Below, piece after piece: positions 10,301 through 22,000 of a stretch of DNA of 64,000 bases (the first letter of the stretch is position 1; every line of letters begins with the position of its first letter). The position numbers were made by a program, and so were the translations under genes. The notes below the pieces were generated by a model. That model was not told the origin of the DNA. It searched no databases and worked only from the letters and a program-made list of their open reading frames with translations. The DNA lies in NCBI GenBank assembly GCA_037178625.1, contig CM074137.1:1612001-1676000 (forward strand). The letters run 5' to 3'. Source of the stretch: Skeletonema tropicum (lineage: Eukaryota > Bacillariophyta > Thalassiosirophyceae > Thalassiosirales > Thalassiosiraceae).

Positions 10301-13300
10301 CCATCAGCGGTACCTTCTGCATCGCCATCCAGCAATCCCACCAGCAGACCAAGCACATCTCCTACATCAACCCCTTCTACGTTGCCATCTGCCAGCCCGT
10401 CGAGTGAACCAACCGTATCACCTTCAGAATTTCCATCAGCGTCTCCAAGCCATTCTCCGTCAGCTTTTCCAAGTGCGTCACCTTCAAATAAGCCGTCTGC
10501 ACTGCCATCTAGTACTCCGACGAGCAAACCAAGCTCATCGCCATCCAAATCACCGACAGATGTGCCCAGTTCCTCTCCCACATCTGCTCCAAGTGGATCT
10601 CCCTCATCAAAACCTTCGGAATCGCCGTCCACAAAGCCGACAAGCGAACCAAGCTCATTGCCATCAAGCAGTCCAACAAGCAAACCAAGCTCATTGCCAT
10701 CAGTATCACCGTCAGCTGCTCCATCTATTGATCACTCTGCAGCTTGCGATGCATTTTTGAGTGACTGCTTCGACCATCCAGAGAAAGAAAAGATTTGCTT
10801 TTTTGCAAGCTGTTGTTGGTTTCAAGAAGATGAACAGGGCATACGAGAGTGTTCAATGCAGGCAATGATGTCTTCCGAGCCATCCAGCAATCCAACAAGC
10901 AAACCAAGCATATCACCTTCGTCTGTGCCTTCCTCATCACCTTCGTCTTTGCCTACCTCATTACCATCCGCCCATCCGACAAACGAAGCCAGCTCGTCTC
11001 CCTCAGTGGCTCCGTCTGATTCCCCAACGGTTGACTACAAAGCGCAATGTGGTGTGTTCATTTCTGAATGCTTCAAAAATTCAAAAAAAGCTGGTATTTG
11101 CCAGATTGCAAGATGTTGTTGGAAAGTAAAAAATGATGATAATGCGGGCAAACGCGAGTGTGTACTAAAGTCTTCTGTGCCGTCATTGAGTCCTACGGTT
11201 ACGGCATCGTATGAGCCATCATCAAGTCCATCTGCGTCACCTACCGATGTGCCAACAAACAAGCCAAGCTCATCACCATCACACAGTCCAACAGCATTAC
11301 CTTCAGCATCACCGTCCAATCTGCCAACAACTACACCGAGCTCATTCCCATCTACATTACCGTCAGCATCTCCAAGCGCAACTCCAACAGATGAACCTAG
11401 CCACTCTCCATCGTCAGAACCATCTGCACTTCCATCTGCGAAGCCAACAAGCATGCCAAGTTCGTCTCCATCATCAAAGCCATCAGTTGCTCCGAGCTCT
11501 CCACCATCAGCTGACCCCAGTAACTCTCCGTCAACAGCACCGTCAACATCTCCATCCACTCATCCGACAAGTCAACCTAGCACATTTCCTTCAAGTTCTC
11601 CGTCAGCTGTACCCAGTCCATCTCCGTCGGATGTGCCCACAACGTCGCCATCAGTTGCACCGAGCCAATCTCCGTCGTCAACACCATCTGCACCTCCATC
11701 AACTGAGCCGACAAGCACACCAAGCGCATCTCCATCAGTTTTGCCTACAGATGTGCCGAGTACATCACCATCATCTGCCCCAAGTGCTTCTCCGACAGTT
11801 GCACCCAGCCAATCTCCATCATCTGGACCATCTGCATCACCATCTACGCTCCCAACAAGCAGCCCAAGCTCGTCTCCAACAGATTTTCCATCAGCTGCTC
11901 CGTCCAGATCACCATCTGCATTGCCGTCCACTCACCCGACGAGTCTACCAAGCTCGTCTCCTTCGGTGTCTCCGACTGCTGCTCCGAGTGAATCTCCTTC
12001 GGATCATCCAAGCACAACTCCGTCAACCACTCCCAGCAACAGACCATCATCATCGCCCTCTTCGTCGCCATCCACTCTCCCTACAAGTAATCCAAGCTCG
12101 TCACCATCTGTGTCGCCATCAGTTGCACCTAGTAACTCTCCCTCTGTTTCACCGAGCCACTATCCGTCATTAAGCCCATCTGAAACGCCTTCTGCCCGTC
12201 CTTCAGCAAGTCCGAGTGTCTCTCCATCTTTGTTACCGTCAGCTTCACCTAGCACGTTTCCATCATCAAAACCTTCTGCGTCGCCGTCAGCACAGCCGAC
12301 AGCTGACCCAAGCTCATTTCCTACGGGGTCGCCGTCATCTGCACCAAGTCGATTACCTTCGAGTAAACCAAGTTCGGCACCAACTGACTACCCATCAGAA
12401 ACACCGAGTGACTTTCCTACATTGAGCCCCAGTGTATCTCCTTCTGCCCTGCCGACAGCATCACCTTCGATCAGTCCGTCAAGTCAGCCATCAGACTCTC
12501 CTAGTGTGTCTTCCAAACCCTCAGCAAGTCCTTCGACGATGCCGTCAGTTGCTCCTAGTGCATTTCCCTCATTGGAACCTTCTCCATCACCATCAAGCCA
12601 GCCGTCGGGTACACCGAGCTTGTACCCGACTGCAACTCCATCAGCTGCACCTACTGCATCACCATCAACCGTTCCAAGTTCATCTCCCTCTGTTGCACCC
12701 AGCACATCTCCATCAAGCAGACCATCGTCAGCACCCACTGCATTGCCATCAATAGAGCCAACGGGCACACCAAGCGCGTCTCCTTCGTCCAGTCCAACAA
12801 CTCAGCCCTCTTTGCATCCATCAACATCGCCATCAAGCTATCCAACAAGTCATCCTAGTACATCTCCTTCGTCCAGTCCAACAGATGAACCATCTGCGTC
12901 ACCGTCGAGTCATCCGACGAGTCAGCCTAGTGCACGTCCCTCGTCAAACCCCTCTGCAACCCCGTCAGCTTCGCCTACAGATAGGCCCAGCTCATATCCC
13001 TCAGTTTCACCGACTGCATTTCCATCGAGTAGTCCATCGTCACATCCCACTGCGACACCATCGATTGCACCGACTGGTTCGCCGAGTGTATCTTCCATGC
13101 CCTCAGCATCTCCATCAGCTGAGCCAACGGGAACACCAACATCCGAGCTATGGGCGAAACAGAAGGAAGCTCTCATGACGGGAAATTATGTCACAGACAA
13201 AGGCCCAAATTATGGTTTGATTCGTTCAATTGTGTTTGGAGTCGTTGGTTTTGTTGCCCTTGTTGTGCTTAGTATCTTTTCGCACAGGACGTACAGAAGA

Positions 13301-13756
13301 TGCAACTCTGGAGGATCAAGGGGAAGAAGTCGTTATTATGATGATTATGACGACGAAAGCGAAAGTTATGACTCTCCTGAATATACCAACACGTTCGATC
13401 AAACAAACAGCGTTGCATCTAATCAATCATACCAAACTAGAGTGGTGGAACAAATATCAAAGAGTCTGGCCACTTTCATAGATCAGCAACCGAAGCGGGT
13501 TCGAAGGGAGGTCTTTGCACCAGCGGGAAAGCTGGGCATCATAGTAGATACTTCAAATGACGGGCCCATTGTTCACAGCATCAAGGATGATTCGCCTTTG
13601 GTAGGAAAAGTGTTTGCTGGTGACTATATTGTTGCAATAGACGATGAAGACACATCAGACTGGTCAGCTCATAACGTCACGAAATTGGTTGCTCGAAAAA
13701 ATGACAGTATTAGGAAGCTGACTCTTTTGAGTACCAATTGGGATGATCTAGCCTAA
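7346..13756 (+). CDS. PSP-repeat type I membrane protein with CCW modules and PDZ-like tail (2136 aa)
   Basis: Single exon. Signal peptide at residues 1-20 (MKPLLACTAATILSGHAHAA), then KRAL, a possible R-x-L processing motif. The Cys-rich N-terminus ends in a six-cysteine module at about 106-141 (C-x6-C-x9-C-x4-CCWFQ-x8-C). Two more modules start at about 1134 and 1235. Between and after them run Pro/Ser repeats with an eight-residue beat (PSSSPSAS type), giving an extended, probably heavily modified ectodomain. One helix spans about 1957-1979 (GVVGFVALVVLSIF), then a basic and acidic linker, then a PDZ-like domain at about 2053-2136 (KLGIIVD, VGDYIVAID-type core). Inferred role: a surface or vesicle membrane protein linking extracellular material to a cytoplasmic partner. 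A 372-bp internal duplication covers about 8570-9270. Function is not established. Confidence 0.93.
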   Translation: MKPLLACTAATILSGHAHAAPNFKRALTATELQNFSADGCPTSLRECMAHAYGNPELCVSEIDSSCKADGFRGCVPDNLLSSTEDIFCGFSDCMIDGKKSEEECSCQMYTTTCFSDQEYAESCEIAQCCWFQDDDEGRRECLPVFPTNAPTDEPSDSPSSFPSSTPSATPSTLPTTDPSSSPSTSPSGSPTATPSSSPSAAPSQSPSDVPSEFPTAQPSAAPSNSPSGKPSSSPSSEPSEAPSQSPSGQPSSHPTATPSTLPSSQPTSEPSSSPSASPSNVPSSSPSSAPSHSPSVKPSTSPSTHPTSHPSLMPSTSPSTAPSPSPSVEPSSTPSVKPSSSPSSNPTSNPTQSPSTSPSDVPSASPSVAPSPTPSSAPSAPPSAHPTSEPSSSPSALPSSAPSSTPSSEPSSSPSASPSESPSSDPTSKPSSTPSASPSAEPSSTPTSAPSASPTSVPSTMPSSQPTSEPSSSPSGSPTDIPSSSPSAKPSSSPSSSPSESPSAHPSSKPSSNPSASPSSNPTSKPSSSPSSEPSSSPSASPSESPSSDPTSKPSSTPSASPSAEPSSTPTSAPSASPSSVPSTMPSAQPTSEPSSSPSGSPTDIPSSSPSAKPSSSPSSSPSESPSAHPSSKPSSNPSASPSCNPTSKPSSLPSASPSDVPSLSPTSSPSSEPTSEPSSTPSTSPSVVPSSSPTSTPSSSPSGKPSSSPSAQPTSDPSSSPSTTPSDVPSRSPSAAPSQSPSTRPSVSPSAPPTSRPSSSPSEFPSSAPNPSPSVEPSNTPSIKPSALPSTHPTNNPSLSPSVSPTSSPSDIPSIIPSAEPTPLPSTVPSAFPSSSPSALPSSNPTSKPSSSPSASPTTPPSDSPSGTPSHSPSSNPSSSPSGQPTSDPSSFPSSSPSARPSSSPSAEPSLSPSSSPSASPSVQPTSEPSSFPSSSPSATPSSSPSLTPTYLPSVKPSASPSAQPTSEPSSSPTVTPSAEPTSSPSAVPSASPSSNPTSRPSTSPTSTPSTLPSASPSSEPTVSPSEFPSASPSHSPSAFPSASPSNKPSALPSSTPTSKPSSSPSKSPTDVPSSSPTSAPSGSPSSKPSESPSTKPTSEPSSLPSSSPTSKPSSLPSVSPSAAPSIDHSAACDAFLSDCFDHPEKEKICFFASCCWFQEDEQGIRECSMQAMMSSEPSSNPTSKPSISPSSVPSSSPSSLPTSLPSAHPTNEASSSPSVAPSDSPTVDYKAQCGVFISECFKNSKKAGICQIARCCWKVKNDDNAGKRECVLKSSVPSLSPTVTASYEPSSSPSASPTDVPTNKPSSSPSHSPTALPSASPSNLPTTTPSSFPSTLPSASPSATPTDEPSHSPSSEPSALPSAKPTSMPSSSPSSKPSVAPSSPPSADPSNSPSTAPSTSPSTHPTSQPSTFPSSSPSAVPSPSPSDVPTTSPSVAPSQSPSSTPSAPPSTEPTSTPSASPSVLPTDVPSTSPSSAPSASPTVAPSQSPSSGPSASPSTLPTSSPSSSPTDFPSAAPSRSPSALPSTHPTSLPSSSPSVSPTAAPSESPSDHPSTTPSTTPSNRPSSSPSSSPSTLPTSNPSSSPSVSPSVAPSNSPSVSPSHYPSLSPSETPSARPSASPSVSPSLLPSASPSTFPSSKPSASPSAQPTADPSSFPTGSPSSAPSRLPSSKPSSAPTDYPSETPSDFPTLSPSVSPSALPTASPSISPSSQPSDSPSVSSKPSASPSTMPSVAPSAFPSLEPSPSPSSQPSGTPSLYPTATPSAAPTASPSTVPSSSPSVAPSTSPSSRPSSAPTALPSIEPTGTPSASPSSSPTTQPSLHPSTSPSSYPTSHPSTSPSSSPTDEPSASPSSHPTSQPSARPSSNPSATPSASPTDRPSSYPSVSPTAFPSSSPSSHPTATPSIAPTGSPSVSSMPSASPSAEPTGTPTSELWAKQKEALMTGNYVTDKGPNYGLIRSIVFGVVGFVALVVLSIFSHRTYRRCNSGGSRGRSRYYDDYDDESESYDSPEYTNTFDQTNSVASNQSYQTRVVEQISKSLATFIDQQPKRVRREVFAPAGKLGIIVDTSNDGPIVHSIKDDSPLVGKVFAGDYIVAIDDEDTSDWSAHNVTKLVARKNDSIRKLTLLSTNWDDLA

Positions 13757-14339
13757 GCCGTGTACATTAAATGTAATTCTCTCAACAATTTAGGAAGTAA
13801 TCCCTCTATGCTGCTCTCCCAAATCAATATCTATCTGTTGCATTAAAATATATGTAGTCTTTCCATTGATTGAAGGACCTCTGCTTGATTGTTGTTTGTG
13901 CCAAGTTAACCCTGTAATCTTTCGACGGAGCCTCGATCTCGTCGAAGAAGGAAAGTACAATGCGATGGGCAACGAGGCTCATCATCAGAAGCTGAAAGTC
14001 GTATCGGCGAAAGTATCTGAACATTTGTAGATACCCACTCATTTTTGCTGGGTTTTGGGTAGGTGTGGGCACCTTCAGAATCTTCAGCGTAGCACTGCCA
14101 ATTCCAGCTCTACCTGCATCAAACGCCCTTCCTCGAGGGTGTCATTTGTAAATGCACTTGGTTTGTTCATCATCATTTGCAAAAATGGAGCTTACAATAA
14201 GAGTTTCTCTCTATAGGGCTTTTCTCTCAGTAGTAAATTCTGGCGTGAGGAGGATAATGTACATTTTTCAATACAATTCGGTAAACCTTGAGTAAAATAT
14301 AGAATTAAGTTCTACTCCATATCCATCATGCTCATCTCT
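13757..14339. other. 3' region of the PSP gene, conserved with the next copy
   Basis: 13799-13905 (CTGCTCTCCCAAATCAATAT, then AAAATAT..TGTAGTCTTTC and GATTGTTGTTTGTGCCAAG) matches 24281-24376 after the next family member. The duplication therefore included the 3' untranslated region, or that region is under constraint. The rest shows nothing recognisable. Confidence 0.7.
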
Positions 14340-15000
14340 TTAGCTTTTTCTTACTTGGACTGATAATCTTCTGATCCTACAATCTTTCTGAGCATGAAAC
14401 TTAGGAGCTGAAAGAGCAGTCAATGCTACTTGGTAACATTCAATTTCTTCATTGACAACAACAATCCCCCTTTTACCTGACTCTTCCGCCATTTCACATA
14501 GTCTTTGAAACGGAGGTCTGAATCTATTGTATAGACTGCCACCTGCTTTTGACCTCTTGGTCTTGGACACATTGCCCACTGGTCGAATCAAATCATCATT
14601 CGTAACATTGTCTTTGTGGAAGAAATTAAGAAACCGAAGCTGACAGCTATGAAAGTGCTTCTCCATGGCCTTCACTCCTTCGTCTCTATCTGTAGATTCA
14701 GCAGTTCTTGCAGACGCAACTTTCCCAACAAGGTAAGTTCTGGGCAAGTTGTTTTATCAGCTTTGGCTTCATCCACAGGATTGGCTTGATGAGATTCAAC
14801 AACATACGAATCTACTTTTTGATCAGCAAGTTCATCATCCTCTTCGGTAAGAATATATTTAGCCCCCAAACGAATATCTGATGCCTGCTGCTGCTTATGA
14901 CCGCAATGGACAATCTCTCCATTTTGTTTCTTTGGTACAAACCAGCGCTATTGGGAGACATCCCAATAAATTTTAAAGCACACGAGACACAATTAATCGT
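14340..15000 (-). pseudogene. Degraded transposon-type zinc-binding protein
   Basis: On the minus strand, a run C-x2-C-FKIYWDVSQ, stop, RWFVPKKQNGEIVHCGHKQ precedes LGAKYILTEEDDELADQK. After a frameshift near 14722 come LLGKVASARTAE, MEKHFHSCQLRFLNFFHKD and a basic C-terminus ending at 14340. The Cys-Cys-Tyr-Trp-Asp...Arg-Trp-Phe/Tyr...His-Cys-Gly-His layout resembles the FLYWCH/FAR1/MULE class of zinc-binding, transposon-associated domains; this is a pattern judgement, not a search result. The in-frame TAG (14948-14950, where CAG would fit) and the frameshift indicate a relic. Further Cys/His-rich sequence up to about 15130 (CFRCYFHQKK) may belong to it. Confidence 0.45.
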
Positions 15001-16086
15001 TCCCCTCCATTCCTTCGACTGGCTTTATGTTTTCATCCTAGTTTCTTTCGACCCCTTTGTACTCTCAGAGGTGGATCTCTTCTTTTCATAATGAGTCTTG
15101 TTTTTCTTCTGATGAAAGTAACATCTAAAACACTTCACCTCAAACCAACCTGTTTGAGGAGGTGCATCTTATAAACTATAGCTATCATAATAACGACACT
15201 TGACTTTGAATCCTGCATGATAACATGAATTTTTGATTGCTCATATGATGTCCTCTCGAGTTAAGTTTCTAACAACCAATAGCAATTGGTGTCATCCCTA
15301 TTGCCCGGTCGTGGAATTCGTTTTGTTGTGGTGTTGTCGATGGTCTCTGTGATATCGATCGAAATCATATAGGTATCATTTTCTGACGACTCGGCTACAA
15401 GAAGGTTAATAGGAGGACGCGCCAAGTATTGGCAAGCTTACGAAGATGTTTGTCACTACTGCTGATTATTTGCGCGTACTAGGACGCTCTGGTGTTGTGA
15501 GTGGTCGAAGCGAAGATGATGATGTCGATGCTGCCACCGATTGGCCAAAGTCAAGAGATTTCTCAATGGTGTCGTACTCAGTCCTGCTAAAGCCTCCGCG
15601 TATAGCGGCTTCGGGATTATACGAATCAGTATTGTTCATCATGTACGTGCAATTAGGTGCAATTGAGGGTGTTTTGTGTGCAAATGAAAATTGAAAATTC
15701 GATGTAAGTACCACGCTGATTCACCGCGCTAGTAAATTGCGATTTTATTTTGAACGAAGTCGAGTCACGTCTTCTTTGCCTTATTTGCAGCAAGCAGGGT
15801 GCGTGGGCGGGATATGCTTATGTAGACAACCCAGGTCATGTGCATCGCAAAAGATAGCATCTCGCTCTTTTGCCAAAGCGGTAATTAGCCATTTCCCTTT
15901 CTGTGGCCGGAGAGCAACGACAGGAAGAGGTGAGAAAATCGCCAACTTGCAGGAAATCAAAATCCTGCACTAGGTAAAGGTAAGTATTAACTTCTAGTTA
16001 AAAGTAGCCAAAAATTTCAACGCAAATTATAAGCTCTCCGAGAAGTCTGCTGGGCCACACATCGTTATAATCTTCAGTGACAAGAA
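15001..16086. other. Intergenic upstream of the second complete PSP gene
   Basis: Apart from possible 5' remains of the zinc-binding relic (to about 15130), only short frames are present. One on the minus strand (15466-15714, 82 codons) contains AIRGGFSRTEYDTIEKSLDF and is open through its neighbours' noise, but nothing else supports it as a gene. No terminal repeats or RNA gene seen. Confidence 0.4.
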
Positions 16087-19000
16087 ATGAAGCAATTACT
16101 GGTGTACACGGCCGCCATCGCAACCCTCCTCTGTGGGCATGGTGCTCATGCGGCGCTAAACTTCAATCGGGCACTTCAAGGAACTGGAATAATGTTTACA
16201 GAAATAATATTTCCAGATTTTTGTTCCGATGGCTGTGATACATCATTATGCAAATGCATGGAGCATGCATTTGGAAATCCAGAACTATGCGTATCTGAAA
16301 TAGACTCCTCCTGCAAAGCAGACGGCCTTCGTGGTTGCGTACCGGAGGACCAATTGAGTTCCAGCAAGGACATATTTTGTGGCTTCTCAGATTGCATAGT
16401 CGACGGGAAGCAGAGTGAGGAGAAATGCAGCTGCCAAATGTACACAACGCAATGTTTTTCTAATCAAAAGTGCACAGAAAGTTGTGAAATTGCAAGATGT
16501 TGTTGGTTTCAGGACGATGATGAGGGGAGAAGAGAATGTTTGCCAGTATTTCCAACAAATGCACCAACTGGTGAGCCATCAGATACGCCGAGCTCATTTC
16601 CATCATCGTCACCTTCAGCAACACCATCAACTCTTCCAACGAGAACAACAGAACCAAGCTCAACTCCTTCGACATCGCCTTCGGGATCTCCAACGGCTAC
16701 TCCTAGCTCTTCACCCTCAGTTGAACCAAGCAATTCACCATCTGACGTACCAAGCGAATTTCCAACAGCACAACCCTCTGCAGCACCATCAAATTCTCCA
16801 TCAGGCAAACCAAGCTCATCTCCATCATCTGAGCCCTCTGAAGCTCCGAGTCAATCACCATCGGGACAACCTAGTTCTTATCCAACAGCAACTCCCTCCA
16901 CATCGCCGTCTTCACAGCCGACGAGCGAACCAAGCTCATCGCCGTCGGTTTCTCCATCAAATGTCCCGAGCTCTTCTCCGTCATCTGCACCGAGTCACTC
17001 TCCTTCGGTAAAGCCATCTACATCGCCCTCAACTCATCCGACAAGTCGGCCAAGCTCATCGCCGTCTGCATCGCCATCAACTGCTCCGAGCCCTTCTCCA
17101 TCGGTAGAACCCAGTAGCTCTCCGTCAGTAACGCCATCTGCATTACCAACCGCTGAGCCGTCAAGCAAACCAAGCTCAACACCTTCAACATCACCGTCAG
17201 ATATGCCCAGTTCATCACCGTCGGTTGCGCCAAGCCCAACTCCATCATCAGCACCATCAACATCACCTTCCGCACAGCCCACAAGTGAACCAAGCTCATC
17301 GCCATCCACATCACCGTCTTCTACTCCAAGCTCATCACCTTCTGCAAAACCCAGTTCATCTCCGTCATCATCTCCGTCTGAGTCACCATCAGCTCAACCG
17401 TCAAGCAAGCCAAGCTCATATCCTTCTGCATCACCATCCAGCAATCCGACGAGCAAACCAAGCTCATCACCATCATCAGAACCCAGTTCATCTCCATCAG
17501 CATCACCATCTGAATCACCATCCAGCGATCCTACAAGCGAGCCAAGCTCAACACCTTCAGCATCACCTTCAGACGTGCCCAGTTCATCTCCTACAAGTGC
17601 TCCGAGTGCTTCTCCAACATCAGTGCCCTCTTCAATGCCGTCCGCACAGCCCACAAGTGAACCAAGTTCATCTCCTTCGGGTTCGCCAACGGATATCCCA
17701 AGCTCATCACCTTCTGCAGAACCTAGTTCATCTCCGTCATCATCTCCGTCTGAGTCACCATCAGCTCAACCGTCAAGCAAGCCAAGCTCATATCCTTCTG
17801 CATCACCATCCAGCAATCCGACGAGCAAACCAAGCTCATCACCATCATCAGAACCCAGTTCATCTCCATCAGCATCACCATCTGAATCACCATCCAGCGA
17901 TCCTACAAGCGAGCCAAGCTCAACACCTTCAGCATCACCTTCAGACGTGCCCAGTTCATCTCCTACAAGTGCTCCGAGTGCTTCTCCAACATCAGTGCCC
18001 TCTTCAATGCCGTCCGCACAGCCCACAAGTGAACCAAGTTCATCTCCTTCGGGTTCGCCAACGGATATCCCAAGCTCATCACCTTCTGCAAAACCTAGTT
18101 CATCTCCGTCATCATCTCCGTCTGAGTCACCATCAGCTCAACCGTCAAGCAAGCCAAGCTCAAGTCCTTCTGCATCACCATCCAGCAATCCAACGAGCAA
18201 ACCAAGCTCATCACCATCATCAGAACCCAGTTCATCTCCATCAGTATCACCATCTGAGTCGCCATCAGCTCATCCGTCAAGCGAGCCAAGCTCAACACCT
18301 TCAGCATCACCGTCAGCTGAGCCAAGCTCAACTCCTACAAGTGCTCCGAGTGCTTCTCCAACATCAGTGCCCTCTTCAATGCCGTCCGCACAGCCGACAA
18401 GTGAACCAAGTTCATCTCCTTCGGGTTCGCCAACGGATATCCCAAGCTCATCACCTTCTGCAAAACCTAGTTCATCTCCGTCATCATCTCCGTCTGAGTC
18501 ACCATCAGCTCAACCGTCAAGCAAGCCAAGCTCAAGTCCTTCTGCATCACCGTCCATCAATCCGACGAGCAACCCTAGTCAGTCACCTTCAACATCACCA
18601 TCAGCGGAACCCAGTTCATCTCCAACATCTGCTCCAAGTGTTTCACCATCAACAATTCCATCAGCATTACCGTCCTCACAACCGTCAGCTGAACCAAGCT
18701 CATCACCTTCGGCATCTCCGTCTACAAACCCCAGTTCATCTCCATCATCAGAACCTTCTGCATCTGTATCACCATCAAGTAGTCCAACAAATAAACCGAG
18801 CTCGTCTCCTTCAACATCACCGTCAGATTTGCCCAGCTCATCCCCAACATCTGCTCCTAGTCCATCTCCATCAACAACACCATCAGTATCACCGTCCGCA
18901 CTGCCAACGAGCGCACCAAGCTCTGTCCCTTCAGCATCTCCGTCATCTGCTCCGAGCTCGACACCATCTGCAGAACCCAGTTCATCTCCGTCATCATCAC

Positions 19001-22000
19001 CTTCTGAATCACCGACCTCTGAACCAACAAGCACACCAAGCTCAACTCCTTCGACATCACCGTCTGTTGTACCAAGCTCGACACCTTCAAGTGCACCCAG
19101 TTCATCTCCAACATCAGCACCATCTCAATCGCCGTCGGATCATCCAACAAGTGAGCCAACCTCATCGCCATCCGCATCTCCTTCATATATCCCGAGCTCT
19201 TCTCCATCAGCTGCGCCGAGTCACTCTCCGTCATCAAAACCATCTGCCTCACCGTCTGCACAGCCGACAAGTAATCCAAGCTCATCACCATCAGAATCTC
19301 CGTCATCTGCTCCGAGCTCTTCTCCCTCAGATGTGCCAACTTCATTCCCCTCTTCAACACCATCTGCATTGCCGTCCGCACAGCCTACAAACGAACCAAG
19401 TTCATCTCCATCGGTATCCCCGTCAGGTGAGCCTAGTTCGTCGCCATCGGCTGTACCTTCTGCATCGCCATCGAGCAATCCCACCAGCAGACCAAGCTTG
19501 TCTCCAACATCATTGCCATCTACGTTACCTTCTGCTAGCCCGTCGAGTGAACCAACCGTATCACCTTCAGTATCTCCATCAGCGTCTCCCAGTAATTCCC
19601 CATCAGCTTCTCCAAGCTCGTTACCGACATCAAAACCTTCTCTTTTGCCGTCAAGCGCTCCAACAAGCCAACCAAGCTCATTGCCATCGGTATCACCGTC
19701 AGATTTTCCCAGCTCCTCTCCCACATCTACTCCAAGCGCTTCTCCATCATCAGTGCCCTCTACAACGCCGTCATCACAGCCGACAAGTGAACCAAGTTCC
19801 TTGCCATCAGCATCTCCATCATCTGCCCCGAGCTCTTCGCCGTCAGTAGAACCCAGTCCATCTCCGTCATCAGCACCGTCTGAATCGCCATCAGCTCATC
19901 CGTCAAGCAATCCAAGCTCAAATCCTTCGGCATCTCCGTCAGCTTCACCAAGCTCAAGCCCCACCTCTACTCCAAGCTCATCTCCTTCAGCAAAACCTTC
20001 AGCATCGCCATCTGGACAACCAACATCTGAACCAAGCTCATCGCCATCTGCATCTCCGTCAGATTTTCCAAGTCGTTCACCTTCAGATATACCAAGTCAC
20101 TCTCCTTCAGCAAAGCCGTCTGCATCACCATCTACGCAGCCCACAAATGAACCAAGCTCATCGCCTTCAGAATCTCCATCCGCTGCTCCAAGTTCCTCTC
20201 CATCGGCTGGTCCAAGTGCGTCTCCATCATCCGAGCCGTCTACACTACCAACAACCGATCCATCAAGCAAACCGAGCTCGTCTCCTTCAACATCACCGTC
20301 AGATTTGCCCAGCTCATCCCCAACATCTGCTCCTAGTCCATCTCCATCAACAACACCATCAGTATCACCGTCCGCACTGCCAACGAGCGCACCAAGCTCT
20401 GTCCCTTCAGCATCTCCGTCATCTGCTCCGAGCTCGACACCATCTGCAGAACCCAGTTCATCTCCGTCATCATCACCTTCTGAATCACCTACCTCTGAAC
20501 CAACAAGCACACCAAGCTCAACTCCTTCGACATCACCGTCTGTTGTACCAAGCTCGACACCTTCAAGTGCACCCAGTTCATCTCCAACATCAGCACCATC
20601 TCAATCGCCGTCGGATCATCCAACAAGTGAGCCAACCTCATCGCCATCCGCATCTCCTTCATATATCCCGAGCTCTTCTCCATCAGCTGCGCCGAGTCAC
20701 TCTCCGTCATCAAAACCATCTGCCTCACCGTCTGCACAGCCGACAAGTAATCCAAGCTCATCACCATCAGAATCTCCGTCATCTGCTCCGAGCTCTTCTC
20801 CCTCAGATGTGCCAAGTCAATCTCCATCGGCGACGCCATCTGCATTGCCGTCCGCACAGCCTACAAACGAACCAAGTTCATCTCCATCGGTATCCCCGTC
20901 AGGTGAGCCTAGTTCGTCGCCATCGGCTGTACCTTCTGCATCGCCATCGAGCAATCCCACCAGCAGACCAAGCTTGTCTCCGACAACATTGCCATCTACG
21001 TTACCTTCTGCCAGCCCGTCGAGTGAACCAACCGTATCACCTTCAGTATCTCCATCAGCGTCTCCCAGTAATTCCCCATCAGCTTCTCCAAGCTCGTTAC
21101 CGACATCAAAACCTTCTCTTTTGCCATCAAGCAGTCCAACAAGCCAACCAAGCTCGTTGCCATCAGTATCACCGTCAGCTGCTCCATCTATTGATCACTC
21201 TGCAGCTTGCGATGCATTTTTGAGTGACTGCTTCGACCATCCAGAGAAAGTTACCGTTTGCTTTTTTGCAAGCTGTTGTTGGTTTCAAGAAGATGAACAG
21301 GGCATACGAGAGTGTTCAATGCAGGCAATGTTGTCTTCCGAGCCATCCAGCAATCCAACAAGCAAACCAAGCGTATTGCCTTCAGCTGCGCCCACCTCAT
21401 CACCTTCGTCTGTGCCTACCTCATTACCATCAGACTATCCAACAAACGAACCCAGCTCGTCTCCCTCAGCGGCTCCGTCTGATTCCCCAACAGTTGACTA
21501 CAAAGCGCAATGTGGTGTGTTCATTTCTGAATGCTTCAAAAATTCAAAAAAAGCTGGTATTTGCCAGATTGCAAGATGTTGTTGGAAAGTCAATGATGAT
21601 GATAATGCGGGCAAACGCGAGTGTGTACTAAAGTCTTCTGTGCCGTCATTGAGTCCTACGGTTACGGCATCATATGAGCCATCATCAAGTCCTTCTGCGT
21701 TACCATCCAATCAGCCAACGAGCATACCAAGCTCATTACCATCACACAGTCCAACAGCATTACCTTCAGCATCGCCGTCCAATCTGCCAACAACTACACC
21801 GAGCTCATTCCCATCTGCGCTACCGTCAGCATCTCCAAGCGCAACTCCAACAGATGAACCTAGCCACTCTCCATCGTCAGAACCATCTGTATCACCATCT
21901 GCGAAGCCAACAAGCATGCCAAGTTCGTCTCCATCATCAAAGCCATCAGTTGCTCCGAGCTCTCCACCATCAGCTGACCCCAGTAACTCTCCGTCATCAG

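Noticed and set aside
17225..19849. An 874-codon plus-strand frame rich in His, Gln and Arg overlapping the second PSP gene
   Set aside because: It is the +1 shadow of the Pro/Ser repeat. The repeat codons contain almost no stop in any frame. The main frame has the signal peptide, Cys modules, helix and PDZ-like domain; the shadow has none.
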